Below are positions 1-7,892 of a stretch of 12,696 nucleotides of DNA, piece after piece. The DNA comes from Planctomycetota bacterium (lineage in GTDB: Bacteria; Planctomycetota; Planctomycetia; Pirellulales; Pirellulaceae). The stretch is from assembly GCA_029259935.1 (NCBI GenBank), contig JAJDEH010000048.1, positions 1 to 12,696 of the forward strand. The letters run 5' to 3'. The stretch's first letter is position 1, and the number at the start of each line of letters is the position of its first letter. A model generated the notes under the pieces. The model saw only the letters and a program-made list of their open reading frames with translations, was not told where the DNA came from and made no database searches. A program made the position numbers and the translations under genes.

Positions 1-2
1 CG

Positions 3-1274
3 GCACTGGATGTGCTGCAGACGGGCCGCAACACGCTGGCTATTCATTGTCGCCAAACGGGCGGCGGCCAGTACATCGATGCGGGTCTGATTGCCGACTA
101 CACCTCGACGCCGATTACCGTCTTAGCCAAGCAATATGGCGAAGAGCTGCTGGGCCCTGAAAAGCTGAACCAATGGAGCGGCCTCCGCAACCAACTTGCC
201 AAGAGCCAATCGCTGCAACCGGCGCGAAAGGCCGACTTCGCCATGGCGGTGTCCGAACGCGGCCGACAGAAGACGTGGATTCTTGTGCGTGGAAGCCCGG
301 CAGCACAAGGTGAAGAAGTCGGCCCCTCTTTTCCGCAAATCCTCGATCCTCCGGCGGCCGACGTGCCCTCGCGGTACGATACGGGCCAGACATCGGGCAA
401 ACGCCGCGTGCTGGCCGAGTGGATTGCCAGTCCTGAAAACCCGGCGACCGCTCGGGTGATCGTCAATCGGATTTGGCAACATCATTTCGGCCGCGGCATC
501 GTCCGCTCCAGCAGCGATTTCGGATTCCAAGGCACGCCGCCGACGCATCCCTTGCTGCTGGACTGGTTGGCCGCCGAGTTCGTTGCCGGCGGATGGCGCA
601 TGAAAGCGCTCCACAAATCGATCATGATGTCGAGCACCTATCAAATGTCATCCGAAGGAAATGTCGAGGCGTTGGAAAAGGATCCAACAAACGATCTGTT
701 TTGGCGCTTCAACATGCGGCGGCTGACGGCCGAGGAAGTACGAGACTCGATCCTGGCGGCGACCGGGACGCTCAATCCAAAGATGTACGGAGCGGCGATC
801 TTTCCACCTTTGCCTCGCGAAGTGTTGGCCACGGCCTCGCGACCCGACGCGGCTTGGGGAAATTCACCGCCCGCCGAAGCGGCCCGCCGAAGCATTTACA
901 TCCATGTCAAACGATCGCTTCGGCCGCCGATGTTGGCCAACTTCGACTCGCCCGACACCGATACCGCGTGCGCTGCTCGAGTCTCGACAACCGTGCCGAC
1001 GCAAGCCTTGGGAATGTTGAACAGCCGCTTCATGTCCGAGCAGGCCGAAAAGCTGGCCGAACGGTTGCGGCGTGAACAGCCGGACAATTTAGACCAGCAA
1101 GTGGCGCTGGCGATTCGCATCACCGCGGCCCGCAAGGTTGGCGGCGACGAGATTCGCGCGGACGCCGCCTTTATCAAAGAACTTCAGAGTACCGAAAAAC
1201 TGTCATCGCAAGACGCGCTGCGGCACTATTGCTTAATGATCCTGAACACGAACGAATTTGTCTATTTGGACTAA
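3..1274 (+). CDS. DUF1553 (PSD1) domain protein, 5'-truncated by the window
   Basis: This is the C-terminal part of a planctomycete PSD1 (DUF1553) protein. The reading frame is already open at base 3, so the real start lies upstream. The first visible residues resemble the end of the beta-sandwich segment that often sits between the PSCyt2 and PSD1 domains (LAIHCRQTGGGQYIDAGL). The PSD1 core follows, with the typical stretches EWIASPENPATARVIVNRIW, HHFGRGIV, SDFG and HPLLLDWLAAEFV, then LHKSIMMSSTYQ, and a C-terminal part with RRLTAEEVRDSILAATG. It ends NTNEFVYLD, as family members commonly do. Full-length relatives are exported and usually carry a cytochrome-like PSCyt1 domain and a DUF1549 domain, but that half is not visible here. 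The molecular function of the family is not established. It is almost always followed by a DUF1501 gene, as here, so co-transcription is likely. Confidence 0.93.
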   Translation, partial: ALDVLQTGRNTLAIHCRQTGGGQYIDAGLIADYTSTPITVLAKQYGEELLGPEKLNQWSGLRNQLAKSQSLQPARKADFAMAVSERGRQKTWILVRGSPAAQGEEVGPSFPQILDPPAADVPSRYDTGQTSGKRRVLAEWIASPENPATARVIVNRIWQHHFGRGIVRSSSDFGFQGTPPTHPLLLDWLAAEFVAGGWRMKALHKSIMMSSTYQMSSEGNVEALEKDPTNDLFWRFNMRRLTAEEVRDSILAATGTLNPKMYGAAIFPPLPREVLATASRPDAAWGNSPPAEAARRSIYIHVKRSLRPPMLANFDSPDTDTACAARVSTTVPTQALGMLNSRFMSEQAEKLAERLRREQPDNLDQQVALAIRITAARKVGGDEIRADAAFIKELQSTEKLSSQDALRHYCLMILNTNEFVYLD

Positions 1275-1283
1275 CGTATGTCG

Positions 1284-1333
1284 CTGATCGCTCCGCGATC
1301 AGAACGCTTTCGTTTTGTTCGCGGAGCGAACAA
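1284..1333. repeat. Two adjacent palindromes in mirror orientation
   Basis: Two perfect 19-nt hairpins lie 12 bases apart in the gap between the DUF1553 and DUF1501 genes. The first (1284-1302) is CTGATCGC-TCC-GCGATCAG. The second (1315-1333) is TTGTTCGC-GGA-GCGAACAA. Both have 8-bp stems and 3-nt loops, and their cores (CGCTCCGCG and CGCGGAGCG) are reverse complements of each other. The outer arm bases differ between the two but stay paired, as expected for a selected structure or a REP-like element. Confidence 0.8.
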
Positions 1334-1348
1334 CGACGATCTCGAAAT

Positions 1349-1354
1349 AAGGGA
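1349..1354 (+). promoter_or_regulatory. Ribosome binding site of the DUF1501 gene
   Basis: AAGGGA lies 7 bases before the ATG at 1362. No comparable sequence precedes the in-frame ATG at 1278, so this site supports the shorter protein with the Tat signal at its N-terminus. Confidence 0.6.
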
Positions 1355-1361
1355 CCGAACC

Positions 1362-2831
1362 ATGGCCGCCAAACCTCCAGCAAACTTCTGCCGACGAACG
1401 CGCCGCGAGTTCCTATGGCAAGCAGGTGGCGGCTTCACGGCTCTGCCGCTGCTCTCCATGTTGTCGGGCGACGGATTTCTTTCCCGCCAGGCTCAAGCCG
1501 CCGACGGGGCTTCGACTTTCACGAATCCGCTCGCGCCGAAACCGCCGCACTTTGCCCCCAAAGCCAAGAGCGTCATCTTTCTGTTCATGTATGGCGGGCC
1601 GAGCCACATGGATACGTTCGACTACAAGCCAAAGATGTACGGCATGGACGGTAAGACCGTCGACGTGAAAACGTTTGGCCGCGGCGGACACCGGAGTAAG
1701 GGACGCATCGTCGAACCGAAATGGAAGTTCAAGCAGTACGGCGAGTGTGGCAAATGGGTCAGCGACCTGTTTCCCCACGTCGGCAGTTGTGTTGACGACA
1801 TTTCTTTCTTGCATTCAATGACCGCCGATTCTCCGATTCACGGTTCCGCCATGCTAATGATGAACTCGGGAAAGGTGCTCAGCGGCAGCCCGGCACTGGG
1901 TTCCTGGGTCAACTACGGCCTAGGTACCGTCAACGAAAACTTGCCGGGCTTCGTCGTGATGCTGGACAAGAAGGGCGGCCCGATTAGCGGTGCGAAAAAC
2001 TGGTCCAGCGGTTACATGCCTGCTTCGTATCAAGGCGTCGTCATGCGGTCGACCGGCGCGCCCATTTTGAATCTGCAGCCGCCCGCCGGCATGAGCAAGT
2101 CGGCGCAGCGCCGCTTGCTGGATCGGCTGCTCGAAAAGAACCGCCAACATCAACTGCGGCGGATCGACAATTCCGACCTGGCGGCGCGCATCGCCAGCTA
2201 CGAACTAGCTTACAAAATGCAACAGCACGCTCCCGAGGCAGTCGATTTGGCGCAGGAAACCGCGGCCACTAAAAAATTGTACGGCCTGGAAAACCCAGGG
2301 ACCGAAGACTTCGCGAGGAAGTGCATGTTGGCGCGGCGGTTGGTCGAGCGGGGCGTGCGTTTCATTCAGATCTATTCGGGCGGCGCACACAACGATGATA
2401 ACTGGGACGCCCACGGCGATCTGGAAAAGAACCACAACTATCACGCCGGCAACACCGATCAGCCGATCGCCGCACTGATCAAAGACCTGAAGCAACGCAA
2501 CTTGCTCGACAGCACGTTGATCGTTTGGGGTGGTGAGTTCGGCCGACAACCGACGGCGGAATACGCCCAGGGAACCGGCCGGGATCACAACTCGTATGGC
2601 TTCACGATGTGGATGGCCGGCGGCGGCATCAAGGGCGGCACCAGCATCGGCACCACGGACGAACTAGGCGCGGCCGCTGTCGAAAAGCCACTGCACGTCA
2701 AACGCCTGCACGCCACGGTCCTGCAGCAAATGGGCTTGGGTCCCAATCAGCTTTCGTATTTCTACGGCGGCCTCGACCAAAAGCTTGTCGGCGTCGAGCA
2801 CGTCGAACCGATCCACGAGATCATGACGTGA
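1362..2831 (+). CDS. DUF1501 family exported protein
   Basis: A DUF1501 protein of 489 residues, usually classed with the alkaline-phosphatase/sulfatase-like fold; no enzymatic activity is established for the planctomycete members. I chose the ATG at 1362 because AAGGGA lies 7 bases upstream and because the protein then opens with a Tat signal: twin arginines in CRRTRREFLWQAGGGF, a hydrophobic stretch and an A-x-A-like site at RQAQA. An in-frame ATG at 1278 would add 28 residues translated across two hairpins and is unlikely. Family stretches include KSVIFLFMYGGPSHMDTFDY near the N-terminus, RGVRFIQIYSGG, NWDAHGDLEKNH, STLIVWGGEFGRQP and GRDHNSYGFTMWMAGGGIKG. The length is normal for the family. 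It lies 87 bases after the DUF1553 gene and probably forms an operon with it. It ends convergently with the kinase gene. Confidence 0.95.
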   Translation: MAAKPPANFCRRTRREFLWQAGGGFTALPLLSMLSGDGFLSRQAQAADGASTFTNPLAPKPPHFAPKAKSVIFLFMYGGPSHMDTFDYKPKMYGMDGKTVDVKTFGRGGHRSKGRIVEPKWKFKQYGECGKWVSDLFPHVGSCVDDISFLHSMTADSPIHGSAMLMMNSGKVLSGSPALGSWVNYGLGTVNENLPGFVVMLDKKGGPISGAKNWSSGYMPASYQGVVMRSTGAPILNLQPPAGMSKSAQRRLLDRLLEKNRQHQLRRIDNSDLAARIASYELAYKMQQHAPEAVDLAQETAATKKLYGLENPGTEDFARKCMLARRLVERGVRFIQIYSGGAHNDDNWDAHGDLEKNHNYHAGNTDQPIAALIKDLKQRNLLDSTLIVWGGEFGRQPTAEYAQGTGRDHNSYGFTMWMAGGGIKGGTSIGTTDELGAAAVEKPLHVKRLHATVLQQMGLGPNQLSYFYGGLDQKLVGVEHVEPIHEIMT

Positions 2832-2971
2832 TATGCGCCGACGGAGCGGAACTTCACAATGCAATTGTCTGTCCACGTGCGCGCGTCCCGCATTCGTCGT
2901 ATGCCAGAAAAATCTACCGCAATTATTAAGCGGTGGCCGGTCGGCGAAGCTTGACATCGAGAGAGCGACTT

Positions 2972-5059
2972 CTAACCACTTCTCGGCAGGGCCAAGATGA
3001 ACTTCGCGCCGCCCCCGGGTGGATCCTTCAGTTCGAGCCGGCCGCCCAAAGCGCGGGCCAAGCGATGGCTGAGCGCCAGACCAAGCCCCACGCCCGGAGC
3101 CGAGTTCGCCGCTTGTTGAACGGACTTCGAGAAGGGACGAAACAGCCGCTTGGCTTCATGGCGTAAAATTCCCGGACCGTAATCTCGCACACTCAACTCC
3201 ACCGCGCGGCGAGTCACGCTGACGCTCAATTGAATTCGACGATCGCTCGCCGATGCCGCGTACTTGCACGCATTGTCGATTAGATTGAACAAGACCTGTT
3301 CGATCGCGGCGGGGTCGGTCGTCAGCGCGGCGGCTTTTTCGTCTTCGTCCGCGTCGACTTCGAATTCCATCTCCGCCTGGTTAGCCCGATCCCGCAATCT
3401 CGATTCCACTTGTCCCAACAAGCGCTCGATCGTCACTTGTTCGCGCTGCTTGCCCGGGGAACCTCGCTCCAGCCGAGCATACGACAGCACATTCTCCACC
3501 AAATGCGAAAGACGATTTGCCTCGACATACAACGTCTCCGCATACTCTTGCCGGTGATCGTCATTCGAGACCATGCCCTCGGCCAACATCTCGGCATACA
3601 TGCGAAACGTCGTCAGCGGCGTACGCAGTTCGTGAGTCACCGCCGAAACAAACGCCCCCCGCCGCTCGCTGAGCGCCACCACGCCTTGCAACAGCACCGC
3701 TGAAGCGACCGCCGCCACCAACATGCAACTCCAAGCCACGATCAGCGAAACCTGCAGCGGCGACAAATTCTTGGAAAAGGCGCTTTCGGGAAAGTTCGAG
3801 GTGAGCGTCGTTGCAGCCAGCAATCGGTCGGGTACCACGATTTGGACAGGTAACGTCACCAAGGTGCGGCCCGGTTCGACATCGTCGTCCGACGTGACGG
3901 GCACCAGATCGGCATCGGGCAACACGTCGGAAACTTCCTTTAAGAGCGACGTCTTGATGCTCTCCCAATCCAGCCAGCAGCCTTGAATGAAAACTTGGTC
4001 GCCGAGCATCACGCGGCGGGCGAGAATCATTCTGGAACCGAGCCACACGGGCCTGGTGACGCCTTCACGAATGACCTCCGGCGCGTTGTCGAACATCGCC
4101 GAGTTCCCCACGCGCTGCTGCACGATCTGGTTCTGGGCGTAGGCTTCGTAGGCCTTATTGCGAGTGTTCCATTCGTAGCCTCGAAGAAGTTGCTGCCGGT
4201 GAGAGATGCTCGAACGCTGCGGAGTCACCTGCTGTGGTTGTTGCTCTTGTCCACGTCCACGACCACGGCCGCGACTTACTTGCTGAGCCGGCTGCGCATT
4301 CGCCTGGGTCATTTGTTGGGGCGAATCTTCTTGGTTAAAAGCCCCCCGCTGAAACTCGGCCTGCTGCGCGGATTGTTGCTTGAGTTGCTTAATGCCCAAA
4401 TCTTTCGTGACGATTGGGTTTCCCTGGTTAAGTGGCTCGCCGTTGTAATTCATCGAAAGATTGTTGCCCCATGGAGTCATACCCACCTGAATCGGCGGCA
4501 ACACTTCTTTGGGCAGTATTTTCACGAGTTCTTCGTAGTCGACGTGCTGCTTCAAGTCTGCCAGCCGCGAACAACTGGCCTCGATGTTGTCGGCCGGAGT
4601 GCCCTGGGAAATGGCGGACGAACAGTGAATTCCCACGGGAGACTGGGGCGATGTCCAAAGTTGTTCCGGAGATACCTGAAAGTGCAGCAGCACGAATTCG
4701 GACGGCTGCACGAGCAGCGGTGAAGGAATTTGCTGAACGCCCTTGCCGGCCGGCATAGCGTAGAACGAATCGTACACAAAGTAGGGACGGGCGGCTTCTT
4801 GTGCGACAATCGGCGTCAAGTTCCAATCCATCCGCCACATCGCGCTGGCCACGATCTCTTGCTCCTCGGCTTCATGCTCTTGCTGCTCGGCTTCATGGCG
4901 GGCGGCAATGGCTTCGTGCTGGGCGGCAATGGCTTGTTGCTTGGATTCCTCTCGCGCGCGGTCCAGTTCCAACGCCTTCAACGTCAGCCAGCCCATCCCG
5001 GGCGTGACCAAGGCGAGGCACAGGAAGTACAACGTCCAAACTTGCCAGGGTCGTTTCAT
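2972..5059 (-). CDS. Membrane sensor histidine kinase with a large extracytoplasmic domain
   Basis: A 695-residue histidine kinase. The first membrane segment is at about residues 8-28, followed by a heptad-rich coiled coil (about 33-70, rich in Q, H, E and A). A sensory region of about 360 residues matches no domain I recognise and contains an RG-repeat and Gln-rich tract at 261-280. The second membrane segment is at about 436-463. The HisKA phospho-acceptor follows almost at once, with H476 in THELRTPL, so there is no room for a HAMP domain. The ATPase domain shows the N box (NLIDNACKY, N596), the G1 box DYGPGI and the G2 box GVGLGLAL. All core catalytic motifs are present. The gene starts 4 bases after the response regulator stop; GGAAGGG at 5073-5067, inside the regulator's 3' end, is its ribosome binding site. 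It should phosphorylate that regulator. The stimulus is unknown. Confidence 0.93.
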   Translation of the reverse strand: MKRPWQVWTLYFLCLALVTPGMGWLTLKALELDRAREESKQQAIAAQHEAIAARHEAEQQEHEAEEQEIVASAMWRMDWNLTPIVAQEAARPYFVYDSFYAMPAGKGVQQIPSPLLVQPSEFVLLHFQVSPEQLWTSPQSPVGIHCSSAISQGTPADNIEASCSRLADLKQHVDYEELVKILPKEVLPPIQVGMTPWGNNLSMNYNGEPLNQGNPIVTKDLGIKQLKQQSAQQAEFQRGAFNQEDSPQQMTQANAQPAQQVSRGRGRGRGQEQQPQQVTPQRSSISHRQQLLRGYEWNTRNKAYEAYAQNQIVQQRVGNSAMFDNAPEVIREGVTRPVWLGSRMILARRVMLGDQVFIQGCWLDWESIKTSLLKEVSDVLPDADLVPVTSDDDVEPGRTLVTLPVQIVVPDRLLAATTLTSNFPESAFSKNLSPLQVSLIVAWSCMLVAAVASAVLLQGVVALSERRGAFVSAVTHELRTPLTTFRMYAEMLAEGMVSNDDHRQEYAETLYVEANRLSHLVENVLSYARLERGSPGKQREQVTIERLLGQVESRLRDRANQAEMEFEVDADEDEKAAALTTDPAAIEQVLFNLIDNACKYAASASDRRIQLSVSVTRRAVELSVRDYGPGILRHEAKRLFRPFSKSVQQAANSAPGVGLGLALSHRLARALGGRLELKDPPGGGAKFILALPRSG

Positions 5060-5063
5060 GGCA

Positions 5064-5780
5064 TCACCCTTCCGTCTGAACGGCGTCTTGAATGGCGAAC
5101 ATATAACCCTTGCCGCGAACCGTCAGCAGTACCTTGGGAGTGGCGGTGTTGTCGCGGAGTTTCTCTCGCAGCCTGGCGATGTGCATGTCGATGGTGCGCG
5201 TGGACAGCCCGCGCGGGCTGATCCGCCAGACGTTGGATAACAATTCGTCACGAGCAATCGCCCGGCCGGGATTCGTAACCAAGTAGCGCAGCAAATCGAC
5301 CTCGCGCTCGGAAAGTTCCGCGCGGTCTCCGTCGGCGAATCGCAATTCACGGCGATTGAAATCGGCGGTCCCGCCCGGAATCGCGACCTCGTGAAGATCG
5401 GTCGGCCGTTCGGGAGATCGGCGGAGCACCGCTTCGACGCGGGCCAACAATTCCTTGACGCTAAACGGCTTCACGACATAGTCGTCGGCCCCCATGCGAA
5501 GCCCTTCGACCCGGTCGTTTTCTTCGCCCCGGGCGGTGAGGATAATCACCGGCTGAGTCGGCCGGGTGGCGCGAACCTCCTGCAAAATCTGAAACCCGCT
5601 TTTACCCGGCAACACGAGATCCAGCAGCAGCAGATCGTAGGTTCGTTGGACGGCCATCTCCAGACCTTCGTCGCCTCGCCCGGATTGCAGAACTTCGTAG
5701 CCCGCATATTCCAGCGCATCGACAATGCCGCGCCGAATCGCCGCGTCGTCTTCGATGGTCAAGATCTGTCGAGCATTCAT
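5064..5780 (-). CDS. OmpR/PhoB-family response regulator
   Basis: A 238-residue two-domain response regulator. The receiver domain has the acidic pair in TIEDDAAIRR, phospho-acceptor D54 in LLLLDLVLPG, T82 in IILTARG and K104 in YVVKPFSVKELL, so every residue needed for phosphotransfer is present. The C-terminal half is a winged-helix DNA-binding domain with the usual LSEREVDLLRYLVTNPGRAIARDELL, STRTIDMHIARLREKL and TVRGKGYMF signatures. The ATG at 5780 is preferred over a TTG two codons upstream because GAAGGG (5794-5789) lies 8 bases before it. It is the first gene of a two-gene operon with the downstream kinase, its likely partner. It may control its own transcription, since a cluster of possible half-sites lies 200-430 bases upstream. 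Its regulon cannot be read from the sequence. Confidence 0.97.
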   Translation of the reverse strand: MNARQILTIEDDAAIRRGIVDALEYAGYEVLQSGRGDEGLEMAVQRTYDLLLLDLVLPGKSGFQILQEVRATRPTQPVIILTARGEENDRVEGLRMGADDYVVKPFSVKELLARVEAVLRRSPERPTDLHEVAIPGGTADFNRRELRFADGDRAELSEREVDLLRYLVTNPGRAIARDELLSNVWRISPRGLSTRTIDMHIARLREKLRDNTATPKVLLTVRGKGYMFAIQDAVQTEG

Positions 5781-5983
5781 GTCCAAAACCCTTCTTTTTC
5801 GCGACCCGTGCCAACAACGACCGTATTCTATTCGTCACAAGGAAGGCGAGCCATGTGTTTTTGTCTCACCGGCCTTCTGACAGTTAATAACCCGCAAATC
5901 CGGCAGAAACGCGATGTTGGTTTCAATCGATAGCGCATTGCCAGCGGTCGCCTCTTAATTCTAAACGACGAGTCGCCGGCGGG

Positions 5984-6001
5984 TGTAAAGCGTTTGTAAC
6001 G
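5984..6001 (-). promoter_or_regulatory. Possible OmpR-type operator: 11-bp direct repeat of KTTACA
   Basis: On the minus strand the sequence reads GTTACAAACGC followed directly by TTTACACCCGC. These two 11-mers agree at 8 of 11 positions. An 11-bp period is what OmpR/PhoB-type winged-helix regulators use to bind head-to-tail. The second half also resembles a -35 element (TTTACA), but the possible -10 downstream is poor. More copies of KTTACA lie at 6061-6066, 6128-6133 (minus strand) and 6205-6210 (plus strand). The site sits about 200 bases upstream of the response regulator, so autoregulation is a natural but untested reading. Confidence 0.35.
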
Positions 6002-6183
6002 GGGTCCACCAAAACGCCGGGCATTCGCTCCCATCCCGCAAAGCGGGGCACCTCGACGAGTGTAACATACGAATGACTGCCGAATTGATGCCGTTTGATT
6101 CTTCATGACCTGCCCCAATAGAAGTTGTGTAAAGGAGTTACCGCAACGCCGTTGTACATCCTGACTCAGCGAATCGAATCCAA

Positions 6184-6207
6184 AACGCTTGCAATCTTGC
6201 AAGCGTT
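6184..6207. repeat. Perfect 11-bp inverted repeat
   Basis: The arms AACGCTTGCAA and TTGCAAGCGTT are separated by two bases. Read on the minus strand the hairpin is followed by TTTTGG, a weak terminator-like tail; read on the plus strand there is no T tract. It could be an operator dyad or a minus-strand terminator. The right arm overlaps one KTTACA half-site. Confidence 0.5.
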
Positions 6208-6469
6208 ACAAACCGAGCAAGCGCATAGTCCCCGCATCACCGATCTCGCATTACCGTGAACGGAGTTTCACAATATGCGCCACTTGCCCCGTTGACTGCT
6301 GAGCGAAATAACCTGCCGGAGCATTCCTACCCCACGCCACGGAGATGGCAATCACATGCCCTCTGCTTCCATTTTACAAGATCGAGTGCGATCGGTACAT
6401 CATTTATTTTTGATGGACTAACGAAGCCCAGGGACGTCTTTGCGCGGGACAATTAAACAAGCGACGAAC

Positions 6470-6490
6470 GAATATCGAATATCGAATATC
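6470..6490. repeat. Heptamer tandem repeat GAATATC x3
   Basis: Three perfect tandem copies of GAATATC, flanked on both sides by partial units (GAAC). Variants of this type of A/T-richer repeat occur scattered between genes in planctomycete genomes and are often mis-annotated as short proteins containing RISNIEH-like peptides. No function is known. Confidence 0.75.
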
Positions 6491-6535
6491 GAACACGGAA
6501 TGTTGAAGGGCGAAGGAAGAAAAGAGCGCCTCGTC

Positions 6536-6554
6536 ACCCTCCCTCGGGGAGGGT
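6536..6554. repeat. REP-like hairpin ACCCTCCC-TCG-GGGAGGGT
   Basis: A perfect 8-bp stem with a 3-nt loop, followed by the GC-rich stretch CGGCGCAGCCGGGGTGGGC. The hairpin and its GC-rich tail resemble a dispersed intergenic palindrome seen in many planctomycetes. It is not followed by a T tract on either strand, so it is not an obvious terminator. Confidence 0.6.
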
Positions 6555-6711
6555 CGGCGCAGCCGGGGTGGGCGGCTTCACTTTTCTTTTCACCTTGCGG
6601 CTCTCACATTCTTCATTCCGGACCCCGTCGCTTTGCATTTCTGAAGCTCATACGGCAGGTTCAGTTTCATCGTGATCGCACGAGTACCAGCTTCCGCGTC
6701 GTGCTTGCGTG

Positions 6712-6729
6712 TTGAATAGGTTGAATAGG
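6712..6729. repeat. 9-bp tandem duplication TTGAATAGG
   Basis: Two perfect adjacent copies of TTGAATAGG. This is a simple duplication, with no gene or element boundary visible beside it. Confidence 0.6.
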
Positions 6730-7017
6730 CCCGCAAGCGGCCAGACTGCATTTTAATAAGAGCGTCTCCAAAAAGTTTGATCGGCCGCCAATGAACGGAG
6801 GTGGCACGCGGGGGTGGATGGAACGGCAGCGCTATCGCGGATGAAATGGCCCAATCACTCAGTTCCCTTACTTGTTTCTAAATAGTTTGCTCTGCATGGC
6901 GGCTCAATCTCGTCCAGCCGGGTGGTGCCCTGATGCAACTGAGTCAGGTAGTTCACGTCAGTGGCGACGTAGGGGTTTGTAGCTGCATCACGCGGCCTCG
7001 CCGCAGTGCGTGGTTCT

Positions 7018-7869
7018 TTATTTTGTGCTGGGTTTTCCAATCGTGAACGGCTCCCTCGTCCAATAATCGCAGATGATCATCCCGTCGTGTTCATCAACAA
7101 ATTCATCGGCATCCAGCAGGTACAACTGTTCGCAACATTCTTCCAGATGATTGGTGATCCAATGCCCCGTGGAAAGCTGAATGTAGAAATCGCAATCCTG
7201 TACTTTGCCATAAACACGTTCGATTCTCGCTCCCTCGCCCGAAAACCCGTCACAGCAATAGAAGGCAGAAAAATCTGTCTTGACTTCAATATCAATCAGC
7301 ATGTTGGCAAACGTGCTCTGTGGATCAACGAGCACAAACGTTCCGAGCTCAACTAGTGTTCCATCGGAAAACAGAATGTAGAAATTACAATCGGAATAGT
7401 CGTCGAGATGCTCCCATGGTGTTTGCAGAAATCGAGAAATGGTTTCGCCAATGATGTCGCTGGGCTGGATCGGACGTTGGATGCGACCACCCCAAAGTCG
7501 ATGTGTCTTTGCAACGATTTCATCGGATGAAAGTTGAGACGGATTTAGTACGTAGTCAACGAGGAAACCATCTTCTAGCCAAAGGTAAGAGCCAGCCCCC
7601 CGCGGGTATTCGGCTGCTAGGTCTGGAAACTTGAACGCGGCAAGCCAATCACGAGTTCGGGCGTCCTCTTCGTCGAGAAGCGCGGCGAAAACATGAAGGT
7701 CGCTTCGAAGTTGGTCGCGAATTTCTCCGAGTCGTCCCGCAGCACGCACCGCGTCAATCGACCATGGTACGTGCAAGGCAACTACCGCTCGTCCAGCCTT
7801 AAGGCATTCGTCGAGTGATGTTGTGCTAAGCGGCATGCGTCCATGTAAACAAATACGTGATTGGGTCAT
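7018..7869 (-). CDS. Hypothetical protein with thioredoxin-like N-terminus and a duplicated C-terminal module
   Basis: A 283-residue protein of a family I do not recognise. Residues about 18-126 read like a thioredoxin fold: VVALHVPWSIDAVRAAG stands where a thioredoxin has its W-C-x-x-C strand-helix, and SYLWLEDGFLVDYVLNPSQLS resembles the later strands. No CxxC is present, so a redox role is unlikely. The C-terminal half appears to hold two related beta-rich stretches, one with SDCNFYILFSDGTLVEL (159-175) and one with QDCDFYIQLSTGHW (224-237), a possible internal duplication. There is no signal peptide or membrane segment. The start is uncertain: ATG at 7869 or ATG at 7836, neither with a strong ribosome binding site. 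By eye the gene is less GC-rich than the blocks around it, which suggests recent acquisition. Small Trx-like and beta-rich proteins of this kind are sometimes immunity proteins, but no toxin gene is adjacent. Confidence 0.72.
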   Translation of the reverse strand: MTQSRICLHGRMPLSTTSLDECLKAGRAVVALHVPWSIDAVRAAGRLGEIRDQLRSDLHVFAALLDEEDARTRDWLAAFKFPDLAAEYPRGAGSYLWLEDGFLVDYVLNPSQLSSDEIVAKTHRLWGGRIQRPIQPSDIIGETISRFLQTPWEHLDDYSDCNFYILFSDGTLVELGTFVLVDPQSTFANMLIDIEVKTDFSAFYCCDGFSGEGARIERVYGKVQDCDFYIQLSTGHWITNHLEECCEQLYLLDADEFVDEHDGMIICDYWTREPFTIGKPSTK

Positions 7870-7892
7870 TCATGGTCGTCGCCCCATCGTAA

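Larger units (their letters stand above)
5781..7017. other. 1.2-kb intergenic region without a convincing gene
   Basis: No frame in this stretch has protein-like composition or a recognisable family over a useful length. It should contain the leader and promoter of the response regulator operon on the minus strand. It also carries several short repeats and dyads, listed separately: KTTACA half-sites, an 11-bp perfect dyad at 6184, a GAATATC heptamer array at 6470, a GGGAGGGT hairpin at 6536 and a 9-bp tandem duplication at 6712-6729. This density of simple and palindromic repeats is typical of planctomycete intergenic DNA. Confidence 0.6.

Noticed and set aside
1278..1361. 28-residue N-terminal extension of the DUF1501 protein
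   Set aside because: It would be translated through two perfect hairpins, has no ribosome binding site, and would put the Tat signal inside the protein. The ATG at 1362 has AAGGGA at the right distance.
2916..2934. ACCGC-AATTATTAA-GCGGT hairpin between the convergent genes
   Set aside because: The stem is only 5 bp, with a 9-nt loop and no T tract on either side, too weak to call a terminator.
3983..4723. 246-residue open frame on the plus strand
   Set aside because: It lies antisense within the histidine kinase gene, whose frame has all kinase motifs. The antisense product has no recognisable domain, and its Leu/His/Arg-rich composition is that of a shadow frame.
6440..6715. Short protein containing NEYRISNIEHGM
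   Set aside because: The peptide comes from the GAATATC heptamer repeat and the following hairpin. It is a known kind of false gene in such genomes.
6855..7040. 61-residue minus-strand frame (NPYVATDVNYLTQLHQGTTR) overlapping the end of the 283-residue gene
   Set aside because: Part of it looks coding, but it starts with TTG without a ribosome binding site and matches no family I know. It could be a gene remnant; support is too weak to list.
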